Shown here: positions 1 through 9,600 of the stretch, one piece after another
Position numbering within the stretch: position 1 is the stretch's first letter
How the letters are laid out: every line of letters begins with the position of its first letter
Assembly: GCA_003153355.1 (NCBI GenBank)
Contig: PLYH01000002.1
Span: forward strand, 173,350 to 237,349
Direction: 5' to 3'
From: Candidatus Peregrinibacteria bacterium
Lineage (GTDB): Bacteria > Patescibacteriota > Gracilibacteria > UBA1369
DNA: 64,000 nt
The notes under the pieces: generated by a model
Database searches by the model: none
Told to the model about the DNA's origin: nothing
The model's input: the letters and a program-made list of their open reading frames with translations, nothing else
Program-made: the position numbers and the translations under genes

Positions 1-384
1 CCTGCTATTGAATCACCTCTTCTTGAGCTCTCTATTGATGGCGCCAAAGGCGTACTCTTCAACGTTACGGGTGGAAATGATCTTTCCATGTTCGAGGTTG
101 ATGAAGCTGCAAGAATTATTACCGAAGCCGCAGATCCCGAAGCAAACATCATCTTCGGTGCTGTTATTAACGATTCATACACCGGTGAAGTAAAAATCAC
201 CGTGGTTGCAACCGGCTTTGACGACAGCCCTCGTGAACGTCCAAGCATCCTGCGCCAGCACGTATCGCTCGGCAGCCAGTCCAACGGCAGCGTCTCCGCA
301 ACCCCAAACAGCAGCGGCCACGCCATCAAATCCACCGACAACGAACTCGACATCCCGGCATTCATCAGAAAGAAGATGAACTAG
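1..384 (+). CDS. ftsZ: Cell division protein FtsZ, C-terminal part (5' end outside window)
   Basis: This is the last 127 codons of FtsZ, the tubulin-like GTPase that forms the division ring. The frame is open from base 1 and ends at TAG 382-384. The translated part holds the end of the C-terminal tubulin-fold domain ([15 protein letters not shown] followed by KITVVATGF matches the usual FtsZ ending). After it come a Ser/Asn-rich disordered linker and the conserved C-terminal peptide [11 protein letters not shown], which in other bacteria docks FtsA, ZipA or SepF. The GTP-binding half lies upstream of the window. A strong terminator follows. Identification rests on the family-specific tail and is nearly certain. 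Confidence 0.95.
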   Translation, partial: PAIESPLLELSIDGAKGVLFNVTGGNDLSMFEVDEAARIITEAADPEANIIFGAVINDSYTGEVKITVVATGFDDSPRERPSILRQHVSLGSQSNGSVSATPNSSGHAIKSTDNELDIPAFIRKKMN

Positions 385-410
385 GCGAGCACGCAATTAA
401 TATGAATTTT

Positions 411-440
411 AAAAGAGACCCAAGCCGGGTCTCTTTTTTT
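411..440 (+). terminator. Rho-independent terminator after ftsZ
   Basis: A 7-bp perfect stem (415-421 with 427-433), extended by A/T pairs on both sides, closes a 5-base loop and runs into a T7 tract. The outer A run also makes it usable from the other side, for the minus-strand gene ending at 463. Confidence 0.9.
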
Positions 441-462
441 GATTTTATTGAACCGATAGAAG

Positions 463-2952
463 CTAAGCCTTTACTTCAGGCTTTTCTTTTTTAGCCGCTT
501 CAACAGCGAGAGCAAGGCGTTGAGAGGGCTCGACGTTAAATGCATCGTAAATATCACCATCGGTAAATTTCAACTGAGGATTATCTGCTACTAAAACTCT
601 GTAATTGTTGTCGTCCACCCTCCTGAAAATTACTGGAAACCCACCAACATCCACTGTTCCCTTTTGGCCGACGTCAATTTTCAAATCTGTTTTTGCTGCC
701 AAAACATCTTTTTGAGTAACGGGAGCAACAGCAGCCACTTCTTTTTTGGCGGCCGGTTTATTGAGGCCCGCCTGCCAATCCTTGGGTGTTAAAAGTTTGC
801 TGACGACTAAACTGTGGATAGCATCAAGAGTTTCTTGATTTGGATTCTTATTATACATTTCCAGCATTTGAGGCTGCATGTCTCCAAGCGTTTTTGTAAT
901 GTATTTTTTATAATCTTCCTGCTTGTCTCCCAAATCTCCTGCGCTGCCCATTAAATTCATGACATACCCTCGTGTTCGTCCATCCTGGAACCACGTAACT
1001 TTATCATTGGTTGCCAAAGCTTTATCAACCCCGAATTCTTGGGCAATATCATTTACGCTTTGAGCAGAACCTCCAGCATCGATCTTCAGCTTTATTTTGC
1101 TGTAAGCCTCTTGCGCAGCTGTTTCACCCTTGGCGACATAGATTGATTCCAGCATGCCGCGGAGAGCGTTTTCGGCAATATGCGGTGTATCATACTGGTC
1201 TGAAAAAGCATAACGTTCAGATTTTCCGATATCGAGTTTGCTCGCCCATTCCTTTGCTTTTGTACGAGTTTCGACATCATCTGTAATTTTCTTCTCGCCT
1301 TCCTGCTTTATTTCATCTCCACTCTTTGGTGGCCATGGATTGTCTTTATCCGTCATTTTGCCGGCCTTCCCATACCATTTATCCATATATGCGCTGTAAT
1401 CTTTTCTGTAAGCCTGCATCGCTTTTGCATAATCGGCATCCTTACCCTTGAAGCCTTCTTTTTTAGGTTCAGTCGGTCGCACGATATCCTTGTTGCTTCC
1501 ATCATTAACTCCCATTTCTGTACTTGTTTTATCCCAGGCAGCGTAAAGTTTTGTTCTGTCTGTGATGGCACCTGTTTTTGGATCAAACGACCCTTCAGGC
1601 AAACCGGCCGTCGTACCTTTCAAACCATTGAGACTGTTAACGTACGTAGTTTGTTCCTGCCATTTTTTTAAGGCTGCTGTAGCATCATCATAAAGTTTTG
1701 GATTGTTGGCCACCAGCTGGTTCATGGTAAACGTCAGCGCTTTCTGATCGTCGGCGTTTGTCGCAGGTATTCTCAATTCAGGATTGAGTTTGAGCAGTTC
1801 GGCATTCAGTTTGGTCTGCAAATCACCGGATGCTCGCATGGTATCATCAAGGATCTTTTTTTCAGTATCTTTTTTATCCGTCAGATAATCCGCAGAAACC
1901 TTAATGCCGTCTTTATCCATAGTGGCGATCTTGGCATCAACGGCTTTCAGCTGGTCATCAATAAGCTTTTTAGACTTGTCGATTTCGGCCTTCTGTTTGT
2001 TTTTTTGATCTGGAGTTAAGATCGGATCAGCGTCAATTTGTGCGGTTAATTGAGCGTACTCGTCTTTCGCACCGACTAATTCTGTTCTCAAACTGTTTAA
2101 ATCGGAAAAATAACTGTTGGCCAAACGGACTTTTTCATTCTCACCTTTATCTTTATATCCTTCGGCCAATTTAATCTCATCAATGCGGTTAAGTTTAAGC
2201 TGAGGGACCTCCTTTTCAACATTCTTACCGCCCTCTTTTACCATTTGTTTCACTTTGTCCAGTTTTATTCCCACCTTCCCGTCAATGGTGTCGCGTTTAC
2301 CGGCGTAGTAAGGATCAGCCGCAGTCTTAATGGCGTCAATTTTTCTGCCGAGAGCGGCAATTTTTTCAGGAACACCTGTTGCATCCTGATCGGCTTTTTC
2401 CATACCGGCCGGAGCATTTAACCCCTCATACTTTTTTTTCAGAACAGGCATGGCATCGAGATCCTTTTTGAATTCGGCGGATTTTGAAGGATCATAGGTC
2501 ATACCGTCTGCATATTTGTCTTTCATCGTATAATCCTTATCGATGAGTTCCACTTGCGCCTTATAGATCGCAACCTGTTTCATGAGCTCATACTGTTTTT
2601 CCAATGCTTCGATGGCATCGTTGGCTGCTTTTAAGTTTGCTTCAATTTCAGGAGGCAATTTATCTCCCTTTTTAAATTTATTCGCCTCGGCAATGTTGGC
2701 CAGTTTAGCATTTTCACCGGTGCCTTTGGGGTCGAGTTTTGTTAACTTGTCGCGTGAAGCGGAGTCGGTGCCGGCTTTATCGGCCACTTCCTTAATGTCT
2801 TTAAAAACTTCTTCAGGTTTTTTAAAGAGAGGTTCCGTAGGTTTGGTGGCAACCACCTGCTCTTTCGGCGCTCCTTCCGGTGGCTTTTCGAAAATGAACC
2901 TGTTGCCGCAAAAAATATTTTTGAACACCCTGATGCATTGTAAATTTTTCAT
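463..2952 (-). CDS. Large charged helical protein, shared N-terminal peptide (829 aa)
   Basis: I do not recognise this family. The protein is Lys/Asp/Glu/Ala-rich and mostly helical, with coiled-coil-like stretches over roughly residues 60-400. Its first ~22 residues (MKNLQC..FK..FCGNRFIFE) resemble the N-termini of the 515-aa and 1344-aa proteins nearby: Met-Lys-Lys/Asn, a Cys in the first seven residues, then an Arg followed by two or three hydrophobics. A Pro/Glu-rich spacer follows. The last ~70 residues look like a small beta-rich domain (VGGFPVIFRR, then DNPQLKF and DIYDAF). There is no classical signal peptide or membrane segment. It is the last gene of the operon that starts at 5244, 15 nt after the 104-aa gene. 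No Shine-Dalgarno is visible. A structural or scaffold role is only a guess. Confidence 0.75.
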   Translation of the reverse strand: MKNLQCIRVFKNIFCGNRFIFEKPPEGAPKEQVVATKPTEPLFKKPEEVFKDIKEVADKAGTDSASRDKLTKLDPKGTGENAKLANIAEANKFKKGDKLPPEIEANLKAANDAIEALEKQYELMKQVAIYKAQVELIDKDYTMKDKYADGMTYDPSKSAEFKKDLDAMPVLKKKYEGLNAPAGMEKADQDATGVPEKIAALGRKIDAIKTAADPYYAGKRDTIDGKVGIKLDKVKQMVKEGGKNVEKEVPQLKLNRIDEIKLAEGYKDKGENEKVRLANSYFSDLNSLRTELVGAKDEYAQLTAQIDADPILTPDQKNKQKAEIDKSKKLIDDQLKAVDAKIATMDKDGIKVSADYLTDKKDTEKKILDDTMRASGDLQTKLNAELLKLNPELRIPATNADDQKALTFTMNQLVANNPKLYDDATAALKKWQEQTTYVNSLNGLKGTTAGLPEGSFDPKTGAITDRTKLYAAWDKTSTEMGVNDGSNKDIVRPTEPKKEGFKGKDADYAKAMQAYRKDYSAYMDKWYGKAGKMTDKDNPWPPKSGDEIKQEGEKKITDDVETRTKAKEWASKLDIGKSERYAFSDQYDTPHIAENALRGMLESIYVAKGETAAQEAYSKIKLKIDAGGSAQSVNDIAQEFGVDKALATNDKVTWFQDGRTRGYVMNLMGSAGDLGDKQEDYKKYITKTLGDMQPQMLEMYNKNPNQETLDAIHSLVVSKLLTPKDWQAGLNKPAAKKEVAAVAPVTQKDVLAAKTDLKIDVGQKGTVDVGGFPVIFRRVDDNNYRVLVADNPQLKFTDGDIYDAFNVEPSQRLALAVEAAKKEKPEVKA

Positions 2953-2967
2953 AATTTTTTAATAAGA

Positions 2968-3282
2968 TTATAAGTTATTAATTTCTGATAAAAGTTTTTC
3001 GCTCTCATCTTCGGACACCTTTTTTTCCTCTTCCTCTTCTTTCTTTCTTTCAACGGTCACGATGACTTTTGCATCTTTTTCGAACTGATCAATTATCTGG
3101 ACGGTTGTGGTGACAAAATCTTTTTTGGCAGTCAGAATCCTGTTCTGTTCGTTCATAAAAATTTTTGCGTAAGCTTCCATATCCGCGCCTTCCGCAGTGA
3201 GGATTTTATTTTGCGTCTCCTGGTCCATTCTCTTGAACGCTTCGGAGCTCTGAACGAGTTGTATATATTCTTCCTTGGTCAT
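2968..3282 (-). CDS. Small helical partner protein (104 aa)
   Basis: This unrecognised small protein is predicted to be all helical. It has a segment NEQNRILTAKKDF (about residues 44-56) that is echoed in the next gene as NEQHRMTAIKKDL, so the two are probably distant paralogues. The C-terminal third is a highly acidic/basic run (KKEEEEEKK). It lies between the 129-aa and 829-aa genes with gaps of 8 and 15 nt, so it is surely co-transcribed with them. Small helical proteins of this sort sit beside each giant protein in the locus, which suggests a chaperone- or adaptor-like partner. This is inference only. Confidence 0.75.
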   Translation of the reverse strand: MTKEEYIQLVQSSEAFKRMDQETQNKILTAEGADMEAYAKIFMNEQNRILTAKKDFVTTTVQIIDQFEKDAKVIVTVERKKEEEEEKKVSEDESEKLLSEINNL

Positions 3283-3290
3283 TGTGAAAT

Positions 3291-3680
3291 CTAAAAAATT
3301 CCAAATTTTTTCTTTTTTGCCTGCCGTGGTCCTACAACTTCATCAAGTTGCTTCAAAAGATCCGTACTGGTTTGTTGTGATTGGACGGCCTCTTCTTGTT
3401 CAAGCGCCGTTGCATAACTCCTTTTTAATTTCATGGAAGCATCGCGGACATTTACCGTAAGAGCCCGAACATGATCGGCTGCCATATTGAGATCTTTTTT
3501 TATAGCCGTCATGCGGTGCTGCTCATTTTGCAGAATCAAAATAGCCTGTTCCATTTGCAGTTCAGGTAATTCCAAAAGACGTGATTGCAGTTCGGCTCTT
3601 TTTTCAAAGGGCAGCGAAAGAATGCTGTCACAAGTGGTGAAAAGTACGTAGAGCGTTTTTTGAAGTTGTTGTTTATCCAT
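3291..3680 (-). CDS. Small helical partner protein (129 aa)
   Basis: This unrecognised protein is alpha-helical throughout, with a basic C-terminal tail (RQAKKKKFGIF). It shares the NEQ-x-R-x-TA-KKD segment with the 104-aa protein encoded next. It is the second gene of the operon starting at 5244: 16 nt after the 515-aa gene and 8 nt before the 104-aa gene. It has no signal peptide or membrane segment. The residues just before the shared motif (QMEQAILILQ) are strongly amphipathic, which would suit helix packing with a partner. Function is unknown. Confidence 0.75.
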   Translation of the reverse strand: MDKQQLQKTLYVLFTTCDSILSLPFEKRAELQSRLLELPELQMEQAILILQNEQHRMTAIKKDLNMAADHVRALTVNVRDASMKLKRSYATALEQEEAVQSQQTSTDLLKQLDEVVGPRQAKKKKFGIF

Positions 3681-3696
3681 AAATTCTTATTAAAAA

Positions 3697-5244
3697 TTAT
3701 GCAGTAGCTTTATTCTCAACCGTAAATTTATCAAAAGAAGCATACCGCTTATCGGAACCGGCTGTTTGTGGCACTGACCGGTCGGGTTCTACAACAGCAA
3801 CTTCTTTTTTTGAAGGATCGTAACTGACGGTGACATTGAGCTCCTTCCAGGTGTATGACCAAGGGCCAGTCAGCAATTTCTGATTTTTCTGAATGTTAGC
3901 CGTAAGTTGTTCACGATAATTTTTATACAGCGCGCTATCCCTTCCGAAAATGATGCAGCGGGCCAAATTGCCGCCCAACTTATCAAGGCCGGCCTTTACT
4001 TCAGCAAGCTGCATATCTTGGTTTGCTTCAAGCGATACAGGATCTTTTTGGGTGTTCACCAGATCAATGGCTTTATCTGCATCATAAGGCGTAATGTTGC
4101 GCTCTTTCACTTTAGTGCTGTCTGTTTTTCCGTTGATAATTGGAGTTTCAAGGGTAGCCATGTAAAGCTTTCCGTCGCTGGCCTTTTTCACCACCATATT
4201 AACGACAAACTCATCATCTTTATTCGTGTCAAAATTTCTTCTCTTAATTTTTTCACTGCTCAAAAAAACCATTGAACCAATCGGGGTTTTGTCAGATTTG
4301 AGCCAATCAACCTGTTTTCCGAATTCGGTTTTGTTTGCTTCAAGATGGTTTTGATCCTTTTCCATTTCGGATGGCGTCTTGAACTGTTGGGCACCTTTAT
4401 CTGGGCCAAGTGACTGAGTAGTAACAATAGAATACTCTTTCAGACCAGGCCGAATGCCTGGTGTGGCATCTTTTTTTTCTGTTTTTTGGATACGGACGGA
4501 TTTCTTGTCCGTAGCAACATCAATGATAAAAAAAGTACCATCTTTTGCTTGGCCGTCATAACGTCCCTTTGGAATTTGAGTATCCAAAAAATTGAGGAGC
4601 ACTTTAGCCTCTTCTTTGCTGAAATCAGAACCGTTATAGATTTTATCAAACGTACTTGCCGTTAAAGCAAGCTCCTGAGCTTCAGCTTGTCTTTTAATTT
4701 CTGAAGGTAAAATGATAGCAGTACGTTCAGTTCGAAGTGGAATATAGCGGTCTTCACCAATATCCGAACTCATTGGATCGTACAATGGAACCCCCTTAAG
4801 TTCGTTTTTTTCAGGATTTGCAAGAGATATAAAAACAGCATCAATCATTGCAAACGTGAGTTGGACGTAATCTTTTACCGCTTCCTGTTTGCCAGCCGTT
4901 AATTTTAAATAATCTCTTAAATCTTTAGCCGCATCGCGAAGCATCTTGTAGTTGTCTTTGACTTTGTCGAGAACCTTATTGTTTTTTGCTGCGTCATCAA
5001 CTTGTTTGTCGGTGGCATTTTTTGGCAATTTAAATTTCTTTTCAATATTATCCATTTCACTCGTGGCGTCTTTCAATGCGCCTTCAGCCTCAGCCTTAAG
5101 ATCCTCAAGAGTTTTTTCAGGCTGCTCTTTTGATCCTTCGGCTTGTTCCGGTTCACCTTTCGGTTTTTCATCAACAAAAACCATGCGCTTTGCCCTGAAA
5201 GAGTTGGTAAATACTTCAAATTGGAAACAAAGGGTTTTTTTCAT
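3697..5244 (-). CDS. Charged protein with shared N-terminal peptide (515 aa)
   Basis: This is the first gene of the four-gene minus-strand operon and has a near-consensus promoter just upstream. The family is unrecognised. Its N-terminus (MKKTLCFQFEVF, then RAKRMVF) matches the pattern in the 829-aa and 1344-aa proteins and is followed by an acidic Pro/Glu/Lys-rich spacer. Residues ~35-110 look coiled-coil. The central region (~170-420) is mixed alpha/beta, with phrases such as GRYDGQAKDGTFFIIDVATD and SMVFLSSEKIKRRNFDTN suggesting beta-barrel-like folds. The last ~60 residues are again beta-rich. There is no membrane segment. The start was chosen because the shared N-terminal peptide begins exactly there. 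Confidence 0.75.
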   Translation of the reverse strand: MKKTLCFQFEVFTNSFRAKRMVFVDEKPKGEPEQAEGSKEQPEKTLEDLKAEAEGALKDATSEMDNIEKKFKLPKNATDKQVDDAAKNNKVLDKVKDNYKMLRDAAKDLRDYLKLTAGKQEAVKDYVQLTFAMIDAVFISLANPEKNELKGVPLYDPMSSDIGEDRYIPLRTERTAIILPSEIKRQAEAQELALTASTFDKIYNGSDFSKEEAKVLLNFLDTQIPKGRYDGQAKDGTFFIIDVATDKKSVRIQKTEKKDATPGIRPGLKEYSIVTTQSLGPDKGAQQFKTPSEMEKDQNHLEANKTEFGKQVDWLKSDKTPIGSMVFLSSEKIKRRNFDTNKDDEFVVNMVVKKASDGKLYMATLETPIINGKTDSTKVKERNITPYDADKAIDLVNTQKDPVSLEANQDMQLAEVKAGLDKLGGNLARCIIFGRDSALYKNYREQLTANIQKNQKLLTGPWSYTWKELNVTVSYDPSKKEVAVVEPDRSVPQTAGSDKRYASFDKFTVENKATA

Positions 5245-5279
5245 AGAAGTTTTATTTTGAGCGATTATTATTTCATTTA

Positions 5280-5308
5280 ATTATACTACAATTTGCTAAT
5301 TTTGACAA
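5280..5308 (-). promoter_or_regulatory. Promoter of the 5244-463 operon
   Basis: On the minus strand, TTGTCA (5308-5303) and a perfect TATAAT (5285-5280) are separated by 17 bases. The predicted start lies near 5273, giving a leader of about 29 nt before the ATG at 5244. Confidence 0.85.
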
Positions 5309-5345
5309 TGGGCGTCCGGCAATTACAGCTTAAAAGGAAAATGTA

Positions 5346-5354
5346 TGGTAAAGT
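5346..5354 (+). promoter_or_regulatory. Extended -10 promoter of the femAB-like gene
   Basis: TGGTAAAGT is an extended -10 of the form TGnTAnAnT, which recurs before many genes in this window. Transcription would begin near 5361, only a few bases before the ATG at 5367, so the mRNA would be essentially leaderless. No good -35 is paired with it. Confidence 0.5.
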
Positions 5355-5366
5355 AGCTTCTGCTTG

Positions 5367-6404
5367 ATGAAAACCAGCATGAAAATTATCCAATTTACAG
5401 AACAAAGCACACCGAAAGACCTCTCCAAATTTCACGAATTTGTAAAGAAGCAGCCGCTCGGTTCCATCCACCAGACTTTGGAATGGGGAAAATTTCAAAC
5501 GACCCTGGCCGGCCGCGACAAATTCTGGTGTTTTGCCGTGGAGAACGAAGGCGGCCAAATTATGGCTTCTGCGATGGTGATCCGCCAGGCTCTTCCGCTG
5601 AAAAAATGCTGGCTCTATTGTCCGCGCGGGCCGCTCGCGGACTATCAACATCCTCAAGCGCTGCAAAAACTTTTGGAAAAAATCAGTGAACTCGCCAAAG
5701 AACAGAAAGCGGTTTTTTTTCGTTTCGATCCGTCGCTCTTGCATGACGAAAAAATTGAATGGAAAACCCTCAACGCCCGCACGGCCCACGCCCACTACCA
5801 GCCCGAAAATACGCTTATTCTGGACCTTGATCAGCCCGAAGAAGAACTTTTAAAACAGATGAAACCCAAGGGCCGCTACAACATCAAGGTTGCTCAAAAA
5901 CACGGCGTCACCGTCCACGTCAGCGACAACAACCAAAAGGACATCGAAGCGTTTTACCGCCTGCTGCAAGAAACCACCGGCCGCGACGAATTTTCCGGCC
6001 ACAACAAAAAATATTACGAAGACATGCTCAAAATTCTCGGCCAGGACCAGTGCAAACTCTATCTCGCCGAGTATCAGGGAAAAATTGTCGCGGGCATCAT
6101 CGCCACGTTTTTTAACGACACTGCTATCTATTATTTCGGCGCGTCCGGCAACGAGCACCGCAACGTCATGGCTCCATATTTACTGCAATGGCAAGCCATT
6201 ATTGACGCAAAGAATCTTGGCATGAAATATTACGATTTTCTCGGCATCGCTCCGGAAAATTCAAAAAATCATCCGTGGGCCGGTGTGACGGATTTCAAAC
6301 TTAAATTCGGCGGCAGGCGCGTGGATTACCAGCCCGCGCAGGAAATTATTTACCAGCCGTTCTGGTACCGCCAGATCAAACTCGTCAAAAAAATCCGCGG
6401 CTAA
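5367..6404 (+). CDS. FemAB/FemX-family peptidoglycan bridge aminoacyltransferase
   Basis: The product (345 aa) resembles FemAB-type enzymes, which transfer amino acids from aminoacyl-tRNA to the lipid II stem peptide on the cytoplasmic face of the membrane. The two GNAT-like subdomains are visible. The first is about residues 1-160 (HQTLEWGKFQ, YCPRGPLAD). The second is about 160-345 and contains PKGRYNIKVAQKHGV, YFGASGNEHRN, PYLLQWQAI and YYDFLGIAPEN, all typical of the family. Length is slightly below the usual 400 residues. A TTG at 5364 and an ATG at 5379 are alternative starts; 5367 fits the promoter position. It separates the two giant-protein operons and reads the opposite way, so it is probably independent of them. 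Confidence 0.85.
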   Translation: MKTSMKIIQFTEQSTPKDLSKFHEFVKKQPLGSIHQTLEWGKFQTTLAGRDKFWCFAVENEGGQIMASAMVIRQALPLKKCWLYCPRGPLADYQHPQALQKLLEKISELAKEQKAVFFRFDPSLLHDEKIEWKTLNARTAHAHYQPENTLILDLDQPEEELLKQMKPKGRYNIKVAQKHGVTVHVSDNNQKDIEAFYRLLQETTGRDEFSGHNKKYYEDMLKILGQDQCKLYLAEYQGKIVAGIIATFFNDTAIYYFGASGNEHRNVMAPYLLQWQAIIDAKNLGMKYYDFLGIAPENSKNHPWAGVTDFKLKFGGRRVDYQPAQEIIYQPFWYRQIKLVKKIRG

Positions 6405-6450
6405 CTATCCTATGGATAACTGCCCGTGGGTAAATACCGCCGCCGCCGCG

Positions 6451-6594
6451 CTAAATATTTTTCTTCTCCAGTTTTTCCTTCAGAATTTCGGCTTTCTTTT
6501 CGAGTTTTTCATTGTCGAGGGTTTCCTGCTTTTTCTTGAGACTTAATTCGTCCGTCATTTGTAAAGCAAGTTCCAGCAATCGTGTTTGAGCCAT
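6451..6594 (-). CDS. Very small coiled-coil protein (47 aa)
   Basis: This short frame runs from ATG (6594-6592) to TAG (6453-6451), 9 bases after the stop of the 1431-aa gene. The product begins MAQTRLLELALQMTDEL and continues with a Lys/Glu/Leu-rich heptad pattern to the end, so it would be a single amphipathic helix. Placement at the end of the operon and the coiled-coil character match the other small partner genes of this locus. There is no Shine-Dalgarno, which is usual here. It may simply be a chance frame, although the hydrophobic periodicity is regular. Confidence 0.5.
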   Translation of the reverse strand: MAQTRLLELALQMTDELSLKKKQETLDNEKLEKKAEILKEKLEKKNI

Positions 6595-6603
6595 AAGAAA
6601 AAA

Positions 6604-9600
6604 TTAAGAAACGGGAGGAGTGAATGTTGAATCAACCACCACCACATTCATGCCGTAATAAGCCATGGCATGGGAAAGCGGCAAATGATGTTCCACCTTG
6701 GAATTCGGATACGCTTCGTGCAAAGCCCCGATCGTAAGAAATGAAACATCATCGGGAGAAGACTCAACGTAATCGGAAATATTGGAAGCGATAAATGCAT
6801 TATGAGCATGCATCCGGTAAATGAAATCCGCTTTGTTGTCTAAAAGTTTCATTTTCAGTTCGTCAAAATCGTAGCCTTTTAATTGTAAAGCGCTGCCCAA
6901 AATTAATTTTGCCTGCAGTGATCCAGTCTGAAGGGCCTGGGCTAATTCCTCAGGGCCTTCTTTTTGGACTCTTGCGATAATTCCCGGGAGTTCCTCCTCA
7001 GTTATTTGAGGAATTTTCGGAAGTTCAAAACCTTTCGGCAGACCTTCCTCATAAACGCAGTGAATAAGCCCCGCGCGCGTGGCGGCAATGATGGAATCAC
7101 GGATTTGTCCCTGCGAAGACTCCACAGAACGCAATCCCCGGTCCGGATGAAGAACAGCTTCTCCTATTGAATCGTTGCCGGAACTTTGTCCGACTTGAAT
7201 CTTAGATTTATCGATCTTCGGCTCTGGATGAGTCTGCATGAAAAGCACCACGGTTTTTGCGTTTGGATTGGGACTTTCAACGACATAAGAAGGTTTGATG
7301 TTCAATCCCTGTAAACGTTCAACCGTGCGCAGCAGCGGCTGAGAACGGACCTCTCTCAGGTTATCCATGGAAATCTTTCGTACGCCCGCTCTGAGCATCT
7401 CCTGGCGCATCTCTTTGAGGATAGGCTCAAAAGCCTGATCCAGATCAGTTTCGCGGTGCTCAGTAAAATCCTTGCGGAGATCTTCGTACGCTTTTCCTAA
7501 AACGAAAATGTCCGGATCGTAAGGATATTTGGTTTTTAACGTTTCCAGCAAAGCCGCGGACTCGTCCAAAAGCTTTGAAACCGAATAACCCGAGGCTTCA
7601 AGCTTGGCGTCGTCCTCCGTCAACATCAGTAATTTTTTTTTTACATCGTCGGCGAGACGATTTCGATCTTCTTTTTGTTCGGCTGTTTCTTTGGGCCATT
7701 TCCCTCCGGGTTCGGCAAGCGAACTCGTAACGTCAGTCGCTATCACTTTGGTCTCAATAGGCACGGATGCTTTAGCCAAAGCCCCGGCTGGAGCTTCAGC
7801 AATTTTGCCTTTAATCTGTGCAATCACTCCAAGAAGTTCACCGATATTTCCGACATTGCCCTGCTGGGTGAAACCTCTCCCTTTGAAATTTACGATATAA
7901 TTGATGCGTCCGGTTCGAGGATCAGCCCAGAAATTCAGCATCGGATTTTTCATAAAGTCTCTGGAAGCTCCTCCGCCCCAGTCCAGATACATCTGCACGG
8001 TTTCATTGTTGAAAATATCGAAAGAGACCGGTCTGCCAATCACCGCTTCCTGATCGTAAAAAAATCGCGGGTCGCTGATTTGAGAAAAGAAAAATTCACG
8101 GTTCACGGCCTGCTGCGTTAATTTTTTGTCGTCGCGGTTGGCTTCATAATTTTCAGACCAGTTTTTAGTGTGTCCGATCTGCTTCATGAAATCGTCAAAA
8201 TTTGCCGCCATTCCGTCGCGCTGGTTTGATCCGTCGCCCGCTGCGTGATTACGGCGGATGCGGTAAGCGATCTGGCCATGAGGATAAGCCGTTGCCCACA
8301 CCATCGCGTTGCCTTCGCCTTGTCCGGAACCTTTCCAGTTCAGTTCAAAATAAACTTCGCCGGGTTTTTCAGTTGGTTTTAAATCTTCTTTAAAACCATC
8401 AATCAAGTCTTCATAAGGCGCATAATAGTTCTTTGAAAGGAGTGCGCTCATCGTAATACCCTGAAGAACAGAGCCACTGTTGATCGCTTCCATCACTTGT
8501 CTCACATTCGCAAAAGCCGGTGAACCTCCGCCCTCCCACTTAATGACATAGAAATTTTGCGGAGTTTTTTCCAGACGGCACGGCAAGACACGTTTATTGA
8601 AATAAAGATCGAACAAAGCGCCGCCGGGTTTTTCACTGTCGCGCAGAACTCTTTCCAGCGCATCGCGGTATTCGTTGTTCACCTTACCCAGGAACGCAAG
8701 GTCAGGATTTTCCCGCGGACCGTTTTGAACCTCAACTTGAGGAAAAACCTGCGGTTGTTCAGGAACCCGTTTCGAAGCCTCATTTCTTTCCAGAAAATTC
8801 GCGGCTCCGTAATAAGCTCTTCCCTGGTAATTCACTTTCACATATTTATTGCCGTCAACTTCCCAGGCGCCGCCGTTCGGTTCAGCAAGCGTAAGTTCGT
8901 TTGTTTTAGCGCCGGTTCTAGGATCCAGCTGGATCGCTCTCATGTGAGAAACGTCGTCGCGCAGATAAAATCCCTGGACGTTTTTAACTTGCAGCCCACC
9001 TGCAAAACCTCGCAAATCCTCAGGCATCGGTACATTTTTGCCGTTATTCCAGTGGTCCAAAATGGCATCCGCGTTGGTATCGACGTTGTCCGTTGGATTA
9101 TCTTTGCCGATGTTGCCGAGAAAGCCTCCGCCCACAACTCCTGAAGGAGTTTCGCTTGTCGTCTGCCCGCCCAAACCTCCGCTTCCGCCGAAACTGCCGA
9201 CGGTTGCCGCAGGAGCAGTATCAAGATCCTTTGCGGCTTTTTCCCATGCTGGAACGAATTTTTCGGTATAAGCTTTTTGAAGCTCATCAGGCGACGGTAG
9301 GTGGTCAAAACTGAAGGTTGAGTCCTGTTTTGCCTGGGCGATGAGACGTTCAACGACGTCCTTTTTGCCGGGCAGCATTGCCTTCGCCTTGTCTCCGAAA
9401 ATTTTCTGGGCGTCCGAATTTTTAAACTCCAGGCTCACGTTTTTTCCTTCGGTTTTTAATCCGTCTTCATTGAGGGCGAGCACAGCGCCCGCGCCGTCGC
9501 GTTTTTCAGCCAGACATTTCTCATCCAGAAATTTCAGGATAAGCGGCTCTTTTTCCTGAACGTCTTTGATTTTTTTCTCCGTATCTTCAAGTTTTGCTTT

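Noticed and set aside
1353-1586. Small frames inside the giant-protein genes
   Set aside because: They are alternate frames of Lys-rich coding sequence without starts, spacing or domains of their own.
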